From NCBI RefSeq assembly GCF_040047665.1, contig NZ_CP157355.1, positions 806,001 through 870,000 on the forward strand: a stretch of 64,000 bases of DNA. Reading direction: 5' to 3'. How positions within the stretch are numbered: position 1 is the first letter of the stretch; each line of letters opens with the position of its first letter. This document shows positions 49,251-58,474 of this stretch, one piece after another. Source of the DNA: Chitinibacter sp. FCG-7 (GTDB taxonomy: Bacteria > Pseudomonadota > Gammaproteobacteria > Burkholderiales > Chitinibacteraceae). A program made the position numbers and the translations under genes. The notes under the pieces were generated by a model. That model was not told where the DNA came from. It saw nothing but the letters and a program-made list of their open reading frames with translations, and did no database searches.

Positions 49251-49631
49251 TTATCGGCACGAAAGCCTTTCAATCAATCTGGCGGCCTCAGTCTTTGCAG
49301 ACTCGCCCATACCTTGCAGTGTTACAACCAAGGCCAGCACATCCAACCGCTCGCCATACCTCCCCAGCAAATCAGATACCGCGCTGGCAACACCATCAGG
49401 GTCTATCAATACACCGCCTTTGCCGTTCTTCAAATGGAAGGCCAATACCACGCGCTGATAATCGTCATTTGCTGCGTTCAGCTCGGCCAATAGTTCGGCC
49501 TTGTGGCTGATGATGTACTGGCGAATGTCGGGCGTGATCTTTGTAGCTGGTACTACGATCAGAGTATTGCCGTCGGGCTTGATGCTGACACAAAGGCCAG
49601 CGCCAACGAGTTTTGCTAATGCTTGCCCCAT
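49251..49631 (-). CDS. TubC-docking-domain-like small protein
   Basis: 126 residues. The first 55 (LCVSIKPDGNTLIVVPATK, DIRQYIISHKAELLAELNAAN) resemble the N-terminal TubC docking-like fold often found in proteins next to replication genes of mobile elements. The rest is helical and unrecognised. ATG 49631 lies 2 bases after the DUF3987 stop, so it belongs to the primase operon. Function unknown. Confidence 0.6.
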   Translation of the reverse strand: MGQALAKLVGAGLCVSIKPDGNTLIVVPATKITPDIRQYIISHKAELLAELNAANDDYQRVVLAFHLKNGKGGVLIDPDGVASAVSDLLGRYGERLDVLALVVTLQGMGESAKTEAARLIERLSCR

Positions 49632-49633
49632 GG

Positions 49634-51307
49634 TTAAAACTCCTCTGCGTCATCCAGTGCGGCCAGCGGCTCGGCTGCTTTTTCTGGTTTTGCATTTTCG
49701 GTAGCATGGATTGCTACTGCTACTTCTGCTACTTCTGCTACTTCTAAGGCTTCTATGACTTGATCTGACTTACTGGATGTAGCAAAAGTAGCGGATGTAG
49801 CAGTAGCAACCAGCTCAACCAAGATTAACCGTTTACCGTCATCACGCAGCAATCGCCGTTTAAGTAGCTCAGCAATTGCAGCGTTTCGGCGGGGTGACTC
49901 TTTCCGTAATCGGCTTAAACCACGCTGGGCAAGTTGCTGCCTCGTGAATGCCAGCCATTCATCACCCCCCTTCTGCAACCAATGCAACAACTCGTATGCG
50001 TCTTTCTCGGTTTCGCTCAGAGTTGAGCCTGATCTGTTTAGTTGTCTATCCCATTCAGCCAGTGAATATTCAACCAAGGCAATCGCGCCGCGCATATCAT
50101 CAGCATTTATCTCGCCCAGCTCGGTCTTGTAGAATGAGTAAACGCCACTCAGTGAGCTGGCATCAAAGGCACGATAACAGGCCAATGTAGCAGCAACACG
50201 CCGCACCAATTCACCCGCACGGCTAAGAAAGGCAGTGACGGCAAGTTGGCTGTGATTATTCGCCTCGGTCTGGTTGTAGAAAGACTCCCACAATTGGTAT
50301 GCCTCGCCACAAGTCGGCAAAAGGTAACAATAGGGCGTTAGCTTGCCGCCATCATCAAGCAATACGGTCTCTTGATTCATGCGTGATACTGTTGCCCAAT
50401 AGCGTTGCATTGCTGGGTTGTCTGCCACTTTGCGGCCTCGGGTTTCATCAGTTATGAAACGCGTACCAATGGCCGATTCAGGCGCGGAAAGCAGGAAGCG
50501 TGGTAGCAAGCCTTGCCCACGCATAAACGGGTCATTCAGAGAATCGCGCACCACGATGGGCTGGGCGCTCAAAAACACCCCAAACCGTACCCCGCTACGA
50601 AAACCAGAACCAGAATCAATGCCTGCTCGGTTTCGCTCCACGCCGCCCCCATCGAATAGCTTTGTCAGCATTCCGCACGAATTGGCGCGGGTTTCTGACT
50701 GCATAGAATGCCCACCAAAGAATTGACCACCTTCATCAGTAGAAAGCGTCAGGGCTGGCTGTGAATCGTTAATAAATGCCTTGGCAATACCTTCCATTGT
50801 TGTATCGCTAAACAGAGTGCGGGGGTCTGGGTCTACGGAATTTTGTTGCGCCGCCTCTGTTTTGGCATTCTTTCCTTTTGCGCTTGCTATGGCTTTTTTT
50901 GCTTGCTCCAATTGGTCGCGGTGCAGCTCACGCGCCTTGATTTCTGCCTGTATGATTGGCTGTGTTGCAAGCCTGAAGCACTCGCTTTTTCGCTCCCCAC
51001 TGCCAGCAAGTGACAATACAAACAGGCTGGTCGGCATCGCGCCGCCTGTTACGCGCTCAACATCCACTAAACGCTGCGACAAGTGAGCAACGGCAGATAA
51101 AACCGCCATTCCCGCCAATGCTTGAGGCGATTGCACATGGTCGGCAATACAATCAACAGCAGCCTGCAATCCTTGCGGCAAACAATTAGCAGGCCATGGC
51201 GTAGCGGGCGCGTCTAGCTCAAATGGCTCGGGCGACTGCATCTCGAACGGCAAGGCATTATCAGGATTTGCTAAATCAAGCGTGCATTGGTCAATATCGT
51301 TTTTCAT
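49634..51307 (-). CDS. DUF3987 (YfjI-like) helicase-like protein
   Basis: 557 residues. The domain shows a P-loop variant LAGSGERKSECF near residue 104 and, further on, LSTDEGGQFFGG and VFLSAQPIVV, the pattern of DUF3987 proteins that accompany Toprim primases in phages and islands. Probably the helicase or ATPase half of a split P4-type primase-helicase. The C-terminal tail (about residues 490-557) is low complexity: VATATSATFATSS, then EVAEVAEVAVA. The ATG overlaps the primase stop by one base. Confidence 0.85.
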   Translation of the reverse strand: MKNDIDQCTLDLANPDNALPFEMQSPEPFELDAPATPWPANCLPQGLQAAVDCIADHVQSPQALAGMAVLSAVAHLSQRLVDVERVTGGAMPTSLFVLSLAGSGERKSECFRLATQPIIQAEIKARELHRDQLEQAKKAIASAKGKNAKTEAAQQNSVDPDPRTLFSDTTMEGIAKAFINDSQPALTLSTDEGGQFFGGHSMQSETRANSCGMLTKLFDGGGVERNRAGIDSGSGFRSGVRFGVFLSAQPIVVRDSLNDPFMRGQGLLPRFLLSAPESAIGTRFITDETRGRKVADNPAMQRYWATVSRMNQETVLLDDGGKLTPYCYLLPTCGEAYQLWESFYNQTEANNHSQLAVTAFLSRAGELVRRVAATLACYRAFDASSLSGVYSFYKTELGEINADDMRGAIALVEYSLAEWDRQLNRSGSTLSETEKDAYELLHWLQKGGDEWLAFTRQQLAQRGLSRLRKESPRRNAAIAELLKRRLLRDDGKRLILVELVATATSATFATSSKSDQVIEALEVAEVAEVAVAIHATENAKPEKAAEPLAALDDAEEF

Positions 51308-52440
51308 TATGCGGCCTCCTTGTTCAAACCAGCATTCATCACATCCAGCCAGTCAGTGCCAGCAACAGGCGGCAGCATTACCTTCACGTTGACGAATTGA
51401 GCCACCAGCCGACGCGCCAGAGCGTAGGCAGCATCTTTGCCAGCATTGCGGCCTTTGTGGTCAGGTAGATCGTTGTCGGCATAGATAATCACTTCACGCA
51501 CGCCATCAGGCACAACAAACGACTTTAAGCCGCTGACGCTTATACATGCCAAGACAGGCAAGAGCGTCATCTGATGCACGCCCAGCCCAGTTTCTATGCC
51601 CTCAGTGATCGCCAAACGGCCATCAGTATCAATCGGGGATAATTGGCAGGTAGCGCCAGATAAAGCGCCATCATGGGCGGCTTGTAGTTTCTTGCAGGGC
51701 AACGGCTCGCCCGTTTCTGGATGTGGCAGCTCCAGCTTGTTACCGTCATCGTTTAGGTAAATTCGGTGCAGGCCAGCCATTGTGCCGTCGGGCTTTGTGA
51801 TCTTGGCAACCAAGGCCGGAAATACGCCCAGCTTGACGTGCTTGCCCTCGATGACTTCCCAATACGGCAAGGCTGGGTGATAGCGCAACGGGCTATCCGC
51901 TCCGGTCGGCAGGTGTGCCCAGTTCAGGCCACGGGATAGCAGATATTTCCACGCGTGATTGTCTTGGCTGATCGGCTCGCATGAATCAAAGACTGCTTGA
52001 ACTTTGGCCGTGTTATCAACACTCAGCACGGCTGATACTGCGGGTTTTATTTCCGGCAGAACATAGCGCGGATTTTCGCGGCATCCTTCAATTCCAACAC
52101 CCAGCACGTTTGCCACTGCTCGCACAGCATCGGGGAAGCTCAGGCCAAAGACGTGCATCACCAGTGCAAAACCATCACCGCCTTGCCTATCAAGCCCACG
52201 GCACGCAAAACGGCCATATTCCGCACCAGCGCCTTTAGCCGTGAATTGAAAACGGTCTTTGCCACCACAAGCGGGGCAAGGATGATTGCGGCCATCTAAC
52301 AACTTGGCGGGTATGCCCATGCGTTGCAGCGTTTCAGGCCAGCAACCCTGAACGGCTGCTTTCACGCGGTCGGAGAATGATTTAGAATCGAATTGTGTTT
52401 GAGTGCTGCTTCGATATGGGGCGGCATTTTTTTTATTCAT
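51307..52440 (-). CDS. Toprim-domain primase (P4 alpha-like N-terminal half)
   Basis: 377 residues. The N-terminal zinc-binding domain has CPACGGKDRFQF and, later, GRFACRGLDRQGGDGFALV. The Toprim domain shows ITEGIETGLG (near residue 277) and IIYADNDLPDHKG (near 319), keeping the catalytic Glu and DxD-like Asp residues. It would prime replication of the excised element. It is 11 bases after the AlpA-like gene and coupled to the DUF3987 gene. Confidence 0.88.
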   Translation of the reverse strand: MNKKNAAPYRSSTQTQFDSKSFSDRVKAAVQGCWPETLQRMGIPAKLLDGRNHPCPACGGKDRFQFTAKGAGAEYGRFACRGLDRQGGDGFALVMHVFGLSFPDAVRAVANVLGVGIEGCRENPRYVLPEIKPAVSAVLSVDNTAKVQAVFDSCEPISQDNHAWKYLLSRGLNWAHLPTGADSPLRYHPALPYWEVIEGKHVKLGVFPALVAKITKPDGTMAGLHRIYLNDDGNKLELPHPETGEPLPCKKLQAAHDGALSGATCQLSPIDTDGRLAITEGIETGLGVHQMTLLPVLACISVSGLKSFVVPDGVREVIIYADNDLPDHKGRNAGKDAAYALARRLVAQFVNVKVMLPPVAGTDWLDVMNAGLNKEAA

Positions 52441-52450
52441 AGCCTGCCCC

Positions 52451-52663
52451 TTATGTCGCGCTGCGTGAATCTTTTACGCGGTCAGCCACCCATTGCAGTA
52501 CCTCAGATTTTAGCCATGCAACACGGCGGCCTTCGGGGGTCAATTTGATAGGCTTCGGGAAAAGTCCCCGCGCCATTAGGTCGTAAATTTGGGTTTTCTT
52601 GATGGTCGTCGTTGTTTCGACTTGATGGAGAGCGATTAAGCCTTGGTCTACAATATCAGTCAT
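52451..52663 (-). CDS. AlpA-family regulator
   Basis: 70 residues from ATG 52663 (MTDIVDQGLIAL), with AGGAC upstream. MerR-like helix-turn-helix: TTTIKKTQIYDLMARGLFPKPIKLTPEGRRVAWLKSEV (given here only in part: KKTQIYDLMARGLFPKP and RRVAWLKSEV). AlpA-type proteins activate excision or replication genes in cryptic prophages and P4-like elements. It heads the primase operon. The frame is open to 52726. Confidence 0.85.
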   Translation of the reverse strand: MTDIVDQGLIALHQVETTTTIKKTQIYDLMARGLFPKPIKLTPEGRRVAWLKSEVLQWVADRVKDSRSAT

Positions 52664-52774
52664 TTTCAAAGTCCTGTTAGGGTTTGCCGTGCGGTGACGG
52701 AATGACGTGATACTAATAACTAACAAAATCAGTGTGCGGACGCTAACTAGTCAACGTCCGTCTTTAAGCTACTT

Positions 52775-53446
52775 TCACGGAATTAATCTCTCTAGGTATT
52801 CAAACCTACTTAAAGAATCACCATCCCTCTCTTTAAATCTCTTATCAAGCCCATCGGTCGGGGCAGTAAAATCACCATTATTGTATGCAATAATAATTGC
52901 ACGAGACTTAAAACTTTTTGGCTTATCGACTAAGTCCGGTCTTTTTTCAAGGAAGGACTTTACTACTAAACGCTCTTTGTTTTTTTCGGCCCTCCCTTTC
53001 TCACTCCCCTTTTTTCGATTAGCTCTTGACTTAGCAGATACATAGTCTTTTAACTTAATTCTTTCAACCACTCTCTTAGCAAAATCAAGGTTCTCTTTAG
53101 AGTAATCATGATCTACCAACTTTTGCATTGCGCTATACATGTCAGCACAGAGCCTAAACAACGCCGTTGTAGAATTAATAATTAATCCGATCTCTTTGCT
53201 AATTGTTTTTAATCGAGCCATCACAACAGCATCATTCAATGCTGCTAGCCTATTTTCCTCGATCTCTCTAGTTAACCTATTTAATTGTTCTACACGAAAA
53301 AAAGCTTCGTCCGCTGTTACTCCCAACTCTTCTGCAAGAAGTGCTGTAATACCATCTATGCGAACTACTATCGTATCTAATAATTTTTTAGCCTCTAGAG
53401 CATCCACGACATCTTGCCCAACTTGATTTAAAACTTCGGCTTTCAT
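52775..53446 (-). CDS. helical protein of unknown function in the element
   Basis: 223 residues from ATG 53446 (MKAEVLNQVGQDVVDAL), preceded by AGGAAAAG; a GTG at 53467 would add 7 residues. Almost entirely helical and charged (VEQLNRLTREIEENRLAALND), with a basic stretch near residues 150-170 (KSRANRKKGSEKGRAEKNKER in part). The gene is AT rich compared with its neighbours. It lies between the integrase and the AlpA-like gene, a position often used for cargo. No family recognised. Confidence 0.6.
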   Translation of the reverse strand: MKAEVLNQVGQDVVDALEAKKLLDTIVVRIDGITALLAEELGVTADEAFFRVEQLNRLTREIEENRLAALNDAVVMARLKTISKEIGLIINSTTALFRLCADMYSAMQKLVDHDYSKENLDFAKRVVERIKLKDYVSAKSRANRKKGSEKGRAEKNKERLVVKSFLEKRPDLVDKPKSFKSRAIIIAYNNGDFTAPTDGLDKRFKERDGDSLSRFEYLERLIP

Positions 53447-53525
53447 AACATGCTTTTCCTTTAGCACACCGCTAGTGAGTAAGGTGTTCCCATTTCATCC
53501 ATCGAAGCAGGCGCGACAACTTCGA

Positions 53526-54785
53526 TTAAACTGCAACGCGCAACGGGATAACATTATCGGCTGGTGCTGCGCTCAGGGCATTTTCCCACGCAGCTAGAAT
53601 TTGTCGGTTCTCAGGCAAATAGTCGTGCTTGTTGTAATGCCTAGCCTGAACCCCACCAAGACCATGCGACAATAAACGAGCGAGCTTGCCTTCATCAAAA
53701 CCCATTGCCGCTAGGTGTGTTTCACAAGTCCGGCGTATATCACCGCCTCGGAATGGTTCTGTCGTAATTTCATCAGCAATCATGGCCTTGCTAATCTGAG
53801 AGATTTTGCTGGATATGGACTTGGTAAAGGCTTCGGCTTGTGTGGCATCCAATCCAAACAAGCGATTACCCCTCGCCTGCACAATCGCTAGTGCCTCGCC
53901 TTGTAGCGGCAATACATGACGGCGCGGCTGCTGGCGGCGGCCTTTGCTGTCCATGATGACAATAATCGGCTGCCCGTCTATATCTTTCGCCAATTCAGCT
54001 TGTGCTAGCTGTGTAAAGCGCTGACCACCCAATAGCAAAGCTAGTCGCAGTATGTCTCGCAGATCAGGGGACTTTTTGATTGAAGCAATACGCCGTTGAT
54101 ATTCTGCCAACTCTTCACGGCTTAAACTTCGCTCGCTGGCTCTGTTGTACTCAGGAAGCGTTTTGATTCGATCAACAGGATTAACGGCCAAACCAAAACC
54201 AAGCATTTCAGCGGGAGCGTTGGGGTCATCTGGGGCAGTCAAAGCCAGCTCAAACGATGTACGTAAATAGCTGCGCAATCTGGCGGCGGTTCGGCCTTTA
54301 CTCGCGTTTACCAATTTACGTATAGGCTCGATCAAATCGTCCTTAGTAACATCAGCGGCGGGTTTGTTTCTAAGCTGAAGGGGGATATGTAGCTGTAAAC
54401 AATTTTCGACTGAGCTAGCCGACGCAGCACCTCTTTTTTTAAGGACTCCAATATATCCAGCCAGCAAAGCGCCAAGCGTTTTGCCTTGAGCAGCTACCGC
54501 CTCGCGCTTGCGTTCTGCACGCTCATTTTGCGGATCAATGTCTTTATCCAACATCGCCCGCAAACCTTCTGCCCACTTCCTCGCATCAGCTAGTTTGTGA
54601 TCTTGGCTTGCTCCAAGCGTAATCATTTTATTCTTTCGGTAAGCATCCTTGTAAATGAATACCCATGCTTTGCTACCGCTTGGCTTGACGCGCAAATACA
54701 GATTGCCACCGTCAGCCAATGTATAAACTTTGTCTTTTGGCTTGGCATTCGTGACATTTGCCGCAGATAAAAGTTTTTCTGCCAT
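53526..54785 (-). CDS. P4-type tyrosine integrase
   Basis: 419 residues. An N-terminal DUF4102 arm-binding domain (LSAANVTNAKPKDKVYTLADG) is followed by a core-binding domain and a catalytic domain. Catalytic residues are probably the Arg in LGGQRFTQL, the Arg in GDIRRTCETHL, the His in SHGLGG and the nucleophile Tyr in ARHYNKHDY. It lies beside attR and reads away from it. By position it catalyses insertion at the tRNA-Leu 3' end. Confidence 0.95.
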   Translation of the reverse strand: MAEKLLSAANVTNAKPKDKVYTLADGGNLYLRVKPSGSKAWVFIYKDAYRKNKMITLGASQDHKLADARKWAEGLRAMLDKDIDPQNERAERKREAVAAQGKTLGALLAGYIGVLKKRGAASASSVENCLQLHIPLQLRNKPAADVTKDDLIEPIRKLVNASKGRTAARLRSYLRTSFELALTAPDDPNAPAEMLGFGLAVNPVDRIKTLPEYNRASERSLSREELAEYQRRIASIKKSPDLRDILRLALLLGGQRFTQLAQAELAKDIDGQPIIVIMDSKGRRQQPRRHVLPLQGEALAIVQARGNRLFGLDATQAEAFTKSISSKISQISKAMIADEITTEPFRGGDIRRTCETHLAAMGFDEGKLARLLSHGLGGVQARHYNKHDYLPENRQILAAWENALSAAPADNVIPLRVAV

Positions 54786-54818
54786 ATATCCCCCGCTTCT
54801 GGTTAACCCACAGCCTTA

Positions 54819-54838
54819 GGTCAACCACTGGGTTAACC
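54819..54838. repeat. right copy of the terminal palindromic repeat
   Basis: GGTCAACCACTGGGTTAACC, one mismatch to 47700-47719, directly upstream of the integrase gene. Additional GGTTAACC at 54801-54808 and 54911-54918. Confidence 0.55.
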
Positions 54839-54952
54839 AAAAAGGCCGGAAGCTATCGAACTACGAGGGATTATACAGGAATATATTCCAATAAAATCAA
54901 AGCATTTATGGGTTAACCTTAAGTACAACAAAGTTCGGAAAAGAATTAATTG

Positions 54953-55010
54953 AGAGACTTAAAATCTCTCGCCGCAAGGTGTGCCGGTTCGATTCCGGCT
55001 CCGAGCACCA
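54953..55010 (+). repeat. attR, 58-bp direct repeat of the tRNA-Leu 3' end
   Basis: Identical to 47584-47641. It preserves the T arm and CCA end of tRNA-Leu but lacks the 5' half, so it is not a functional tRNA gene. Confidence 0.9.
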
Positions 55011-55043
55011 CTAATGAGTTCGCAGAAGTCCAAGACCGTCAAG

Positions 55044-55078
55044 AAACCCGCAACCAGCCTAGCTTTGCGGGTTTTTTG
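55044..55078 (+). terminator. original tRNA-Leu terminator, displaced
   Basis: Stem AAACCCGCAA/TTGCGGGTTT followed by TTTTG, 34 bases past attR. It probably terminated tRNA-Leu before the element inserted between them. Confidence 0.7.
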
Positions 55079-55184
55079 TTGTCCGTAGAAGTGCGAGGGC
55101 GTTCTATACCAGCCGATTCTTTTGTACCCCTTCTTGCACCCCTGCTGTAGAGTACAGGGGTACATAGCATTAGAAGGGTGCATC

Positions 55185-55252
55185 ATGCCCAAGAAAGTAG
55201 CCGCCAATCAGCTTGAGCATTTACAGCTCGTCAACGCCAAGCCAAGCGAGAA
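55185..55252 (+). pseudogene. 5' remnant of a second tyrosine integrase gene
   Basis: From ATG 55185 it reads MPKKVAANQLEHLQLVNAKP and then SENVV before the IS begins; NAKP is typical of the DUF4102 start of P4-type integrases. About 175 bases downstream of the tRNA-Leu end, the normal place for an integrase of an island in this tRNA. The rest is lost at the IS3-type insertion; it is not recovered on the far side. Confidence 0.6.
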
Positions 55253-55260
55253 TGTTGTGG

Positions 55261-56167
<907 letters not shown>

Positions 56168-56519
56168 AACAGGGCTTTCTCCCGTTCCAGCCGATCAATG
56201 CGCGCTTCGAGCTCCTGAATGCGACGCTGGTCTGGCGTGAGTGCTCTGGCCTGCGGCGTGATGCCCTGTCTTTCCTGTTTCAGCTGCTTAATCCAGCGAC
56301 GCAGTATGTTCTCGCCGACGTTCATCGCCTTACTGGCTTGTGACACCGTGTGGCCTTGATCGACGACCAGACTGGCGGCTTCGGCTTTAAATTCCGGGGT
56401 AAATGTCCTGCGAACTTTGCTCATGAAACACCTCGTTAATGGTGGCGAGATTACCACCTAAGTTGGTGTCCGAAATCATTGAACCACAACAGTTCAACCA
56501 AGCACTACGAGGTGCAAAC

Positions 56520-56738
56520 ATGTCTGAAACCTTTTTACGCATGCCCATCGTTACCGGGCTAATCGGTTTATCGAAAAATGCGGTTTATGACCGCCTTAAC
56601 CCCAAGTCACCGCGCCATGATCCGAGCTTTCCCAAGCCCGTCAAACTAGGCTCGCATTCCGGCGCCTTTGTTGAATCCGAAGTGCACGCCTATATGCAGG
56701 CTTGCATTCAAGCACGCAATCAAGGGGGCAAAAAATGA
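56520..56738 (+). CDS. AlpA-family regulator of the second island
   Basis: 72 residues from MSETFLRMPIV, HTH in GLSKNAVYDRLNP, then DPSFPKPVKLG and FVESEVHAYM. A typical AlpA-type excision or replication activator. Its TGA overlaps the next ATG (ATGA), so the two are coupled. Residue of the island whose integrase remnant lies left of the IS. Confidence 0.8.
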   Translation: MSETFLRMPIVTGLIGLSKNAVYDRLNPKSPRHDPSFPKPVKLGSHSGAFVESEVHAYMQACIQARNQGGKK

Positions 56739-57043
56739 GCCATTTTCCACAGCTCCCCATTGTTAGCGGTCAATGCGCCGATGTGCTGGATATATTGCAG
56801 CAGCATCAGCGCAGCAATCAGCCCGTTATTTCGTTTTATTTAACCGCAGATTGCGCGATCCCCGAAGCCGCCGCACGCATTCACGACTTGCGTTGCAAGG
56901 GTTTCAATATCAAAACAACGGTATTGCCTGAAGTGCTTTATCGCGGAAAAACCCGCCGCAAAGTCGCGCAATATTCCTTAGGCAGTCCGCTATGGCCTAG
57001 CCCCGAATATGTCGCCAAAGCCAATAAATCAAAGAGGGAATAG
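56735..57043 (+). CDS. helix-turn-helix protein of the second island
   Basis: 102 residues with a winged-helix pattern found in small island proteins: LPIVSGQCADVLDILQQH, then IPEAAARIHDLRCKGFNI and, at the end, SLGSPLWPSPEYV. Probably DNA binding. It lies between the AlpA-like gene and the KilA-N remnant; all three are tightly spaced. Confidence 0.7.
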   Translation: MSHFPQLPIVSGQCADVLDILQQHQRSNQPVISFYLTADCAIPEAAARIHDLRCKGFNIKTTVLPEVLYRGKTRRKVAQYSLGSPLWPSPEYVAKANKSKRE

Positions 57044-57045
57044 CC

Positions 57046-57177
57046 ATGAAAATCATACCAGTGGAGTTTAATGGTGCGGCAATGCAATTTAACGATGCAG
57101 GCTGGTTTAATGCCATAAAAGCCGCAGAGCGATTTGGCAAAGCACCGCACGACTGGCTACCCCACCGAATGGGGTAA
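57046..57177 (+). pseudogene. KilA-N domain gene, 5' fragment
   Basis: 43 codons starting MKIIPVEFNGAAMQFND and ending GKAPHDWLPHRMG. The first 38 residues fit the start of phage KilA-N DNA-binding proteins (FNAIKAAERFGKAPHDWL); the last five come from the hsdR sequence read out of frame. Junction near 57160. Preceded by GAGGGA. Confidence 0.7.
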
Positions 57178-57562
57178 GCGCTACCAGAACCGCGGTATTG
57201 AAACCGCACAGGTGATGGAAGAGCTGGTCGCGATGGCCAAGAAATTCCGCGATGCGGCTTTGCGTGGGCAACAGCTCGGGCTGCCTGAAGATGAAGTGAA
57301 GTTTTACGATGCGCTGGCCAATAACGAAGCCGCAGTGATGATGCAGGGAGATGAAATCCTGAAAACAATCGCCCACGAACTCACCGAAAACCTGCGCGCC
57401 AATATCAGCGTGGATTGGTCGCAGCGCGAAAGCGTGCGCGCCAAGCTGCGCCTGATGGTGAAGCGCATCCTGCGCAAATATAAATATACGCCAGATGATC
57501 AGGAGGAAGCTGTACAAGTGGTGCTGCAACAGGCTGAAGCACTAGGCTGCGAATGGTCTTAG
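57155..57562 (+). pseudogene. 3' fragment of type I restriction gene hsdR
   Basis: From about 57155 the frame reads TEWGKRYQNRGIETAQVMEEL, then EVKFYDALANNEAAV, ENLRANISVDWSQRESVRA and RILRKYKYTPDD to TAG-like end at 57562. This is the C-terminal domain of HsdR, the motor subunit of type I restriction enzymes. The motor and nuclease domains, hsdM and hsdS are absent, so no restriction activity is possible from this locus. A family start codon is missing; an ATG at 57134 lies in the KilA-N part. Confidence 0.8.
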
Positions 57563-57593
57563 TTGGCACAGGCAAGATCGGCAGACATAAAAA

Positions 57594-57623
57594 ATGGGTT
57601 ACAACCGTGAAGTTGTAACCCAT
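57594..57623. terminator. terminator after the hsdR fragment / tRNA-Pro
   Basis: Perfect 12-bp arms ATGGGTTACAAC and GTTGTAACCCAT, loop CGTGAA, A run before and TGTTTTATTT after. It can serve both the hsdR tail and the convergent tRNA-Pro. Confidence 0.8.
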
Positions 57624-57632
57624 TGTTTTATT

Positions 57633-57709
57633 TGGTCGGAATAGCGGGATTCGAACTCGCGACCCCTTGCACCCCATGCAAGTGCGCTACCAGGCTGCGC
57701 CATATTCCG
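57633..57709 (-). tRNA. tRNA-Pro(GGG)
   Basis: 77 bases with encoded CCA; acceptor CGGAATA/TATTCCG, anticodon stem CTTGC/GCAAG and loop ATGGGGT, giving GGG. It ends the thrS-to-merR block. Confidence 0.95.
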
Positions 57710-57801
57710 AGAGAATGCATTCTAACAGAGCTTACATTTCACCTCAAGACATCGCATGGATTTTTCTATCCATGTGGCCTCCTGCACCCCAGGCAAAATG
57801 C

Positions 57802-58170
57802 TTAATTATCCAGCCACGCCAGCAAGTCTTCCAATTCGTGACGCACTTCAGTCAGGCTGACTTCGCCAGAATCAAAGTGCCCTACTTCAGCCAGATGCGT
57901 ACCCAATTGATTACGCGCTCCACTGATGGTGAAGCCTTGCTCGTACAGCAGTGAGCGTATCCGGCGCACCAACAGCACTTCGTGATGCTGGTAGTAGCGC
58001 CGATTGCCTCGGCGTTTAACCGGTTTTAACTGCGTAAACTCCTGTTCCCAATAGCGCAGAACATGAGGTTTGACACCGCACAAATCGCTAACTTCACCAA
58101 TGGTGAAGTAGCGCTTGGCCGGTATCGACGGTAACTCATTGGTTGGAATAACGCTGCTGGAGTTTTGCAT
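57802..58170 (-). CDS. MerR-family transcriptional regulator
   Basis: 122 residues from ATG 58170; a TTG at 58182 with AAAGG five bases before it is an alternative. HTH and wing: [23 protein letters not shown] and [19 protein letters not shown] (in part), then a short dimer helix. No effector domain or Cys cluster. A MerR gene directly after ihfA is a standing feature of betaproteobacteria; the target is unknown. It overlaps the end of ihfA by 35 bases. Confidence 0.88.
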   Translation of the reverse strand: MQNSSSVIPTNELPSIPAKRYFTIGEVSDLCGVKPHVLRYWEQEFTQLKPVKRRGNRRYYQHHEVLLVRRIRSLLYEQGFTISGARNQLGTHLAEVGHFDSGEVSLTEVRHELEDLLAWLDN

Positions 58171-58474
58171 AGTGAACTTCAACCATACCTTTTAGTTTTT
58201 GGCTGGCGTGGAATGTCACCACGCGGCGCGCTGAAATAGGAATCTCTTCACCGGTTTTGGGATTGCGGCCTGGGCGCTGCGGCTTATCGCGCAACTGGAA
58301 ATTACCAAAACCTGACAATTTCACCGTATCGCCTTCAGCCAAAGCACTACGAATTTCATCAAAAAACGCTTCCACCATATCTTTGGCTTCACGTTTATTC
58401 AGACCCACCTTATCAAACAACATATCGGCCAAGTCAGCCTTGGTTAAGGTCAAAGTACTCGCTTCGTACTGCAT
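58136..58474 (-). CDS. ihfA: integration host factor alpha subunit
   Basis: DNA-bending protein, heterodimer with IhfB. 112 residues from [17 protein letters not shown]; the core [30 protein letters not shown] (in part [18 protein letters not shown]) contains the intercalating Pro. The ATG overlaps the pheT stop by one base. pheT-ihfA is a conserved pair. Confidence 0.96.
   Translation of the reverse strand: MQYEASTLTLTKADLADMLFDKVGLNKREAKDMVEAFFDEIRSALAEGDTVKLSGFGNFQLRDKPQRPGRNPKTGEEIPISARRVVTFHASQKLKGMVEVHYAKLQQRYSNQ

Larger units (their letters stand above)
47642..55010. mobile_element. 7.4-kb integrative element in tRNA-Leu(UAA)
   Basis: Bounded by the 58-bp att repeat. All genes are on the minus strand, reading away from attR: integrase, a helical unknown protein, AlpA-like regulator, Toprim primase, DUF3987 protein, a TubC-like small protein, a zinc-ribbon membrane protein and two small genes. 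There are replication and excision functions but no capsid, terminase large subunit, portal, relaxase or type IV secretion gene. This fits a phage-satellite-like or mobilisable island; the size, and the integrase plus AlpA plus primase set, resemble P4-type satellites without their packaging genes. Confidence 0.85.

Noticed and set aside
57134..57562. Complete small protein gene starting at ATG 57134
   Set aside because: The sequence is the C-terminal end of HsdR; the ATG lies within the unrelated KilA-N fragment.
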